Positions 5,670-8,057 of a stretch of 8,057 bases of DNA are shown here, in pieces (position 1 is the first letter of the stretch; the number at the start of each line of letters is the position of its first letter). The notes under the pieces are model-generated. The model worked only from the letters and a program-made list of their open reading frames with translations. It ran no database searches and was not told the DNA's origin. Position numbers and translations under genes: made by a program. Origin of the DNA: Candidatus Bipolaricaulota bacterium (GTDB lineage Bacteria > Bipolaricaulota > Bipolaricaulia > UBA7950 > UBA9294); assembly GCA_030612565.1 (NCBI GenBank), contig JAUWNQ010000019.1, forward strand, positions 1-8,057, read 5' to 3'.

Positions 5670-8057
5670 TCAATCGGGTGTTTCTCCAGCAAATGGCGGG
5701 ATAGGGGCAACTGCATGGGCACGGTCAGAGGGGAGGGTGACAGAGAAGCTGCTCCCCTGGCCCTTCCCTGCGCTCCTCACCCCGATTGAGCCGTGCATCT
5801 CTTCCAACAACCGCTTGACGATGGAGAGCCCCAGGCCGTTCCCGTTTGGCGCCATCTGTTTTGCTTGTGGAGTGCGGTAGAACTCGACAAATATGCTTTG
5901 CTGTTCTTCAGGAGTGATTCCGATTCCGGTATCGCAGATTTCCACTTGCATTCTCCCCTCTATTGCCTCGGTGCGGACGGTGATCTCCCCTCCGGTTGGG
6001 GTGTAGGATATTGCGTTGTTGAGGAGGTTCGTCAGGACCTGTTTCACGGCCATCTTATCGGCGTAGGCCTGGGCGAAATGCTGAGAGTAGTTCAGCTTCT
6101 GGCCTTTACGTTTCAGTCTCGGTGTCAACTCGGTGATCACCTTGTTGAGGGTCGCGGAGAGATCGATCTGTTGCAGCACTAGAGCACTCTTCCCCGCTTC
6201 GATGCGGGAGATATCGAGAAGGCTCGCAATGAGCGTATCGAGGCGTTTGGTCTGGTTCTTGATCCCCTCTATCTTCGTCCTCTGCTCTGCGGTTAGGCCA
6301 CCTCTTTTCATCAACAGGTCAGCAAATCCGTGGATGACGGTGAGCGGTGTACGGAGTTCGTGTGTGGCGGTCGCCATAAACCGATCCTTCTCCTTGCTTA
6401 TCTCGTTCAAGGTGTTAGCGTACGCCTGTAACTGCTCCTCGTCTTTTCGGCGTTGCGTCACATCGTGTCCGACATCTATCCATCCGGTTCCCTGTCCGTT
6501 CTCATCGAGGAGCGTCATCCCGTACCAGGCGATCACCTTCTCCTTCCCCTCCTTGGTGCGGATGGTCGTATCGATCCGCCGCGAGTTTCCCGTGTCGGTC
6601 ATTATCATCATCTGCTGCCAGATGCTCTCCCGATATTCTTGGTTCGGGTAGAGCCACTCCCAGATCCTGCTGTTTCCGAGAACCTCATGCCGAGAGTAAC
6701 CGCTGATCCGCTCCGCTTCATCGTTCCACAGGGTGGTCTTCCCTTCTGGGTCCGTCACATTAATCCAGACGTTCGCCACCTGGATGAGCTTCTCGTTGAA
6801 CTCATGGAGCCGGTGCATCTCATCGGCCAGCTTCTTCTCCTCGGTGATGTCGCTCAAGCACCCGATCGAGCCCTGATAGTTCCCTTCTTCATCCACGACA
6901 GGGACCGCGGTGACCCGTGCCCAGAAATCCGATCCATCCTTCCTGAGGTAGAGCGCCTCGTAGGTGGACTTCTCCCCTCCTTCTCTCTCTTTTAGCTCCT
7001 TTCTGAGGATATCGACAAAATCGGGGTGGACCCAGAACGTGTAGACCTTGCCAAGGATCTCTTCGCGCGGACACTGAAAGAGTTCACAGGCCTTCTTGTT
7101 GAGCTGTTTCATTCGATGCTCGGAATCCATCACAACGAGCCCTTCCCCCATCGCGTTCATCACGCGTTCTAGTTCCTCGTTTGCCGCTCGCACCCTCTCT
7201 TCCGCTATGACACGCTCGGTGATGTCCGAGGCAACGGAAATGACTCGACCGATGCCGGCGTAAGGAGGGAGCGGGCTGATTCGGGAGGAGAACCAGCGCC
7301 GACCACCAGGGAGATCGAGGCTGTAGTCGAAGGTTTGGATCACCCCTTCGCGAACGACCTTCTCTATTATCGGCAGCACCTGGGAGGAGAGCTCCGACGG
7401 CATTACCTCCGCGATCCTCTTGCCGAGGAACTCCTCAGGAGGAAGGTAGAAGAGGTCTGGCCTCGCCCCGTACCCCTCGATGAGCCGACCGTCTTCGTCT
7501 ATCACGAAGATCAGGTCGGGCATCGCCTCAATGAGGGTACGGAATCTTCCCTCGCGCTCCCGCAGCGCTTCCGCAGCCTTCACCTGCGTGGTGACGTCTC
7601 GGTCCACGCCTTGGTAGCCAAGGAACTCGCCCTTGGATCCGAGGATGGGAAACCCCGTCGTTTCCAGTATCACAACGCGCCCATCCTTGTGCACGTTCCG
7701 GTTATGCAACGCGATAAACGGTTCTCTCTTCTGGATGATCTTCAGCGATTCGGTCTTGAGGATCTCACGGTCCTCTTTCATGAAGAAATCATAGAAGTGC
7801 CGTCCAATGATCTCCGCGGGGGAGTAACCGAGAATCTCTTGCACTGCGAGACTGGAAAAGGTGTACCGCCCCTCTGTATCGAGCTTCCATACCCAGTCGC
7901 TCGTCCCGTCAATGGGCTTCCAGAGGGACTCAGTCGCGGCTAGCTCTTTGTACAGTGCGGAAGACCCGCGATCCTGTTTCTTGCGCCCAAGGGTTGCGGT
8001 TTCCTGTTCGTTATTGATCAGAATCCCCCTTAAAGATCGGATGAACAGCTTGTACGT
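5670..8057 (-). CDS. Multi-PAS sensor histidine kinase, 5' end beyond the window
   Basis: The frame stays open to the right edge; 795 codons are visible, numbered here from the codon at 8057-8055. A GTG at 7844 could be taken as start but would cut the first PAS domain, whose beginning (DWVWKLDTEGRYTFSS, 54-69) lies upstream; no in-frame ATG occurs in 7845-8057. Four PAS/PAC sensor domains lie at about 43-165, 168-281, 296-408 and 416-538. They are followed by HisKA (about 556-623) with phospho-acceptor H566 in THELRTP (codon 6362-6360), and HATPase_c (about 668-777) with N-box NLLNNA, G1 DTGIGI, F-box FVEFYR and G2 GNGLGL. All kinase motifs are intact. No transmembrane helix or C-terminal receiver is visible, so sensing is either cytoplasmic through PAS ligands or via a membrane/periplasmic part outside the window. 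It autophosphorylates and should pass the phosphate to D51 of the regulator downstream. The signal is unknown. Confidence 0.93.
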   Translation of the reverse strand, partial: TYKLFIRSLRGILINNEQETATLGRKKQDRGSSALYKELAATESLWKPIDGTSDWVWKLDTEGRYTFSSLAVQEILGYSPAEIIGRHFYDFFMKEDREILKTESLKIIQKREPFIALHNRNVHKDGRVVILETTGFPILGSKGEFLGYQGVDRDVTTQVKAAEALREREGRFRTLIEAMPDLIFVIDEDGRLIEGYGARPDLFYLPPEEFLGKRIAEVMPSELSSQVLPIIEKVVREGVIQTFDYSLDLPGGRRWFSSRISPLPPYAGIGRVISVASDITERVIAEERVRAANEELERVMNAMGEGLVVMDSEHRMKQLNKKACELFQCPREEILGKVYTFWVHPDFVDILRKELKEREGGEKSTYEALYLRKDGSDFWARVTAVPVVDEEGNYQGSIGCLSDITEEKKLADEMHRLHEFNEKLIQVANVWINVTDPEGKTTLWNDEAERISGYSRHEVLGNSRIWEWLYPNQEYRESIWQQMMIMTDTGNSRRIDTTIRTKEGKEKVIAWYGMTLLDENGQGTGWIDVGHDVTQRRKDEEQLQAYANTLNEISKEKDRFMATATHELRTPLTVIHGFADLLMKRGGLTAEQRTKIEGIKNQTKRLDTLIASLLDISRIEAGKSALVLQQIDLSATLNKVITELTPRLKRKGQKLNYSQHFAQAYADKMAVKQVLTNLLNNAISYTPTGGEITVRTEAIEGRMQVEICDTGIGITPEEQQSIFVEFYRTPQAKQMAPNGNGLGLSIVKRLLEEMHGSIGVRSAGKGQGSSFSVTLPSDRAHAVAPIPPFAGETPD

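Noticed and set aside
7335..7943. Plus-strand open frame (202 codons) opposite the kinase PAS domains
   Set aside because: The opposite strand encodes clear PAS domains in unbroken frame; the plus-strand product has no recognisable domain.

Overview
The window reads as bacterial chromosome: dense protein-coding genes with Shine-Dalgarno sites, a sigma70-like promoter, an overlapping ABC-exporter operon and a PAS histidine kinase/OmpR-type regulator pair. GC looks moderate, somewhat above 50% by eye (not computed). No rRNA, tRNA, CRISPR array, insertion sequence or phage gene is visible. The gene mix (twin ABC-2 permeases, a long secreted LTD/PKD-repeat protein, a multi-PAS kinase) would fit an uncultured environmental lineage such as Chloroflexota or Bipolaricaulota, but that placement is only a guess.

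Left block (1-2124, + strand). Two ABC-2 permeases of identical length (351 aa each) overlap by ATGA, and the first start codon appears to overlap the end of an upstream gene in the same way. Together with an ATPase lying mostly or wholly left of the window they would form a heterodimeric ABC exporter. The cargo is unknown.

Seam (2125-2457). This gap holds a C-rich/A-rich homopolymer tract, a 14-bp perfect palindrome, and a 41-codon fragment whose translation is the C-terminal end (H-loop THD and following strands) of a different ABC ATPase, with no body upstream. GATC tetramers are almost absent to the left (2 in 1-2124) and common to the right (about 59 from 2281 to the end, hand count). 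The simplest reading is that two pieces of DNA of different history meet here, by rearrangement, by transfer, or as an assembly chimera.

Middle block (2384-4947, + strand). An extended -10 promoter and strong ribosome binding site precede a secreted 829-aa protein: signal peptide, lamin-tail domain, Gly-Thr-Pro linker, then seven PKD domains and no cell-surface anchor.

Right block (4960-8057, - strand). A histidine kinase with four PAS domains, running off the right edge, is followed by an OmpR/PhoB-type response regulator. The pair is convergent with the PKD gene, with only 12 bp between stop codons. The kinase and regulator should work as a phosphorelay; a link to the PKD protein is only suggested by position. 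I found no clear previously undescribed system. The seam with the truncated ATPase is the most informative anomaly.
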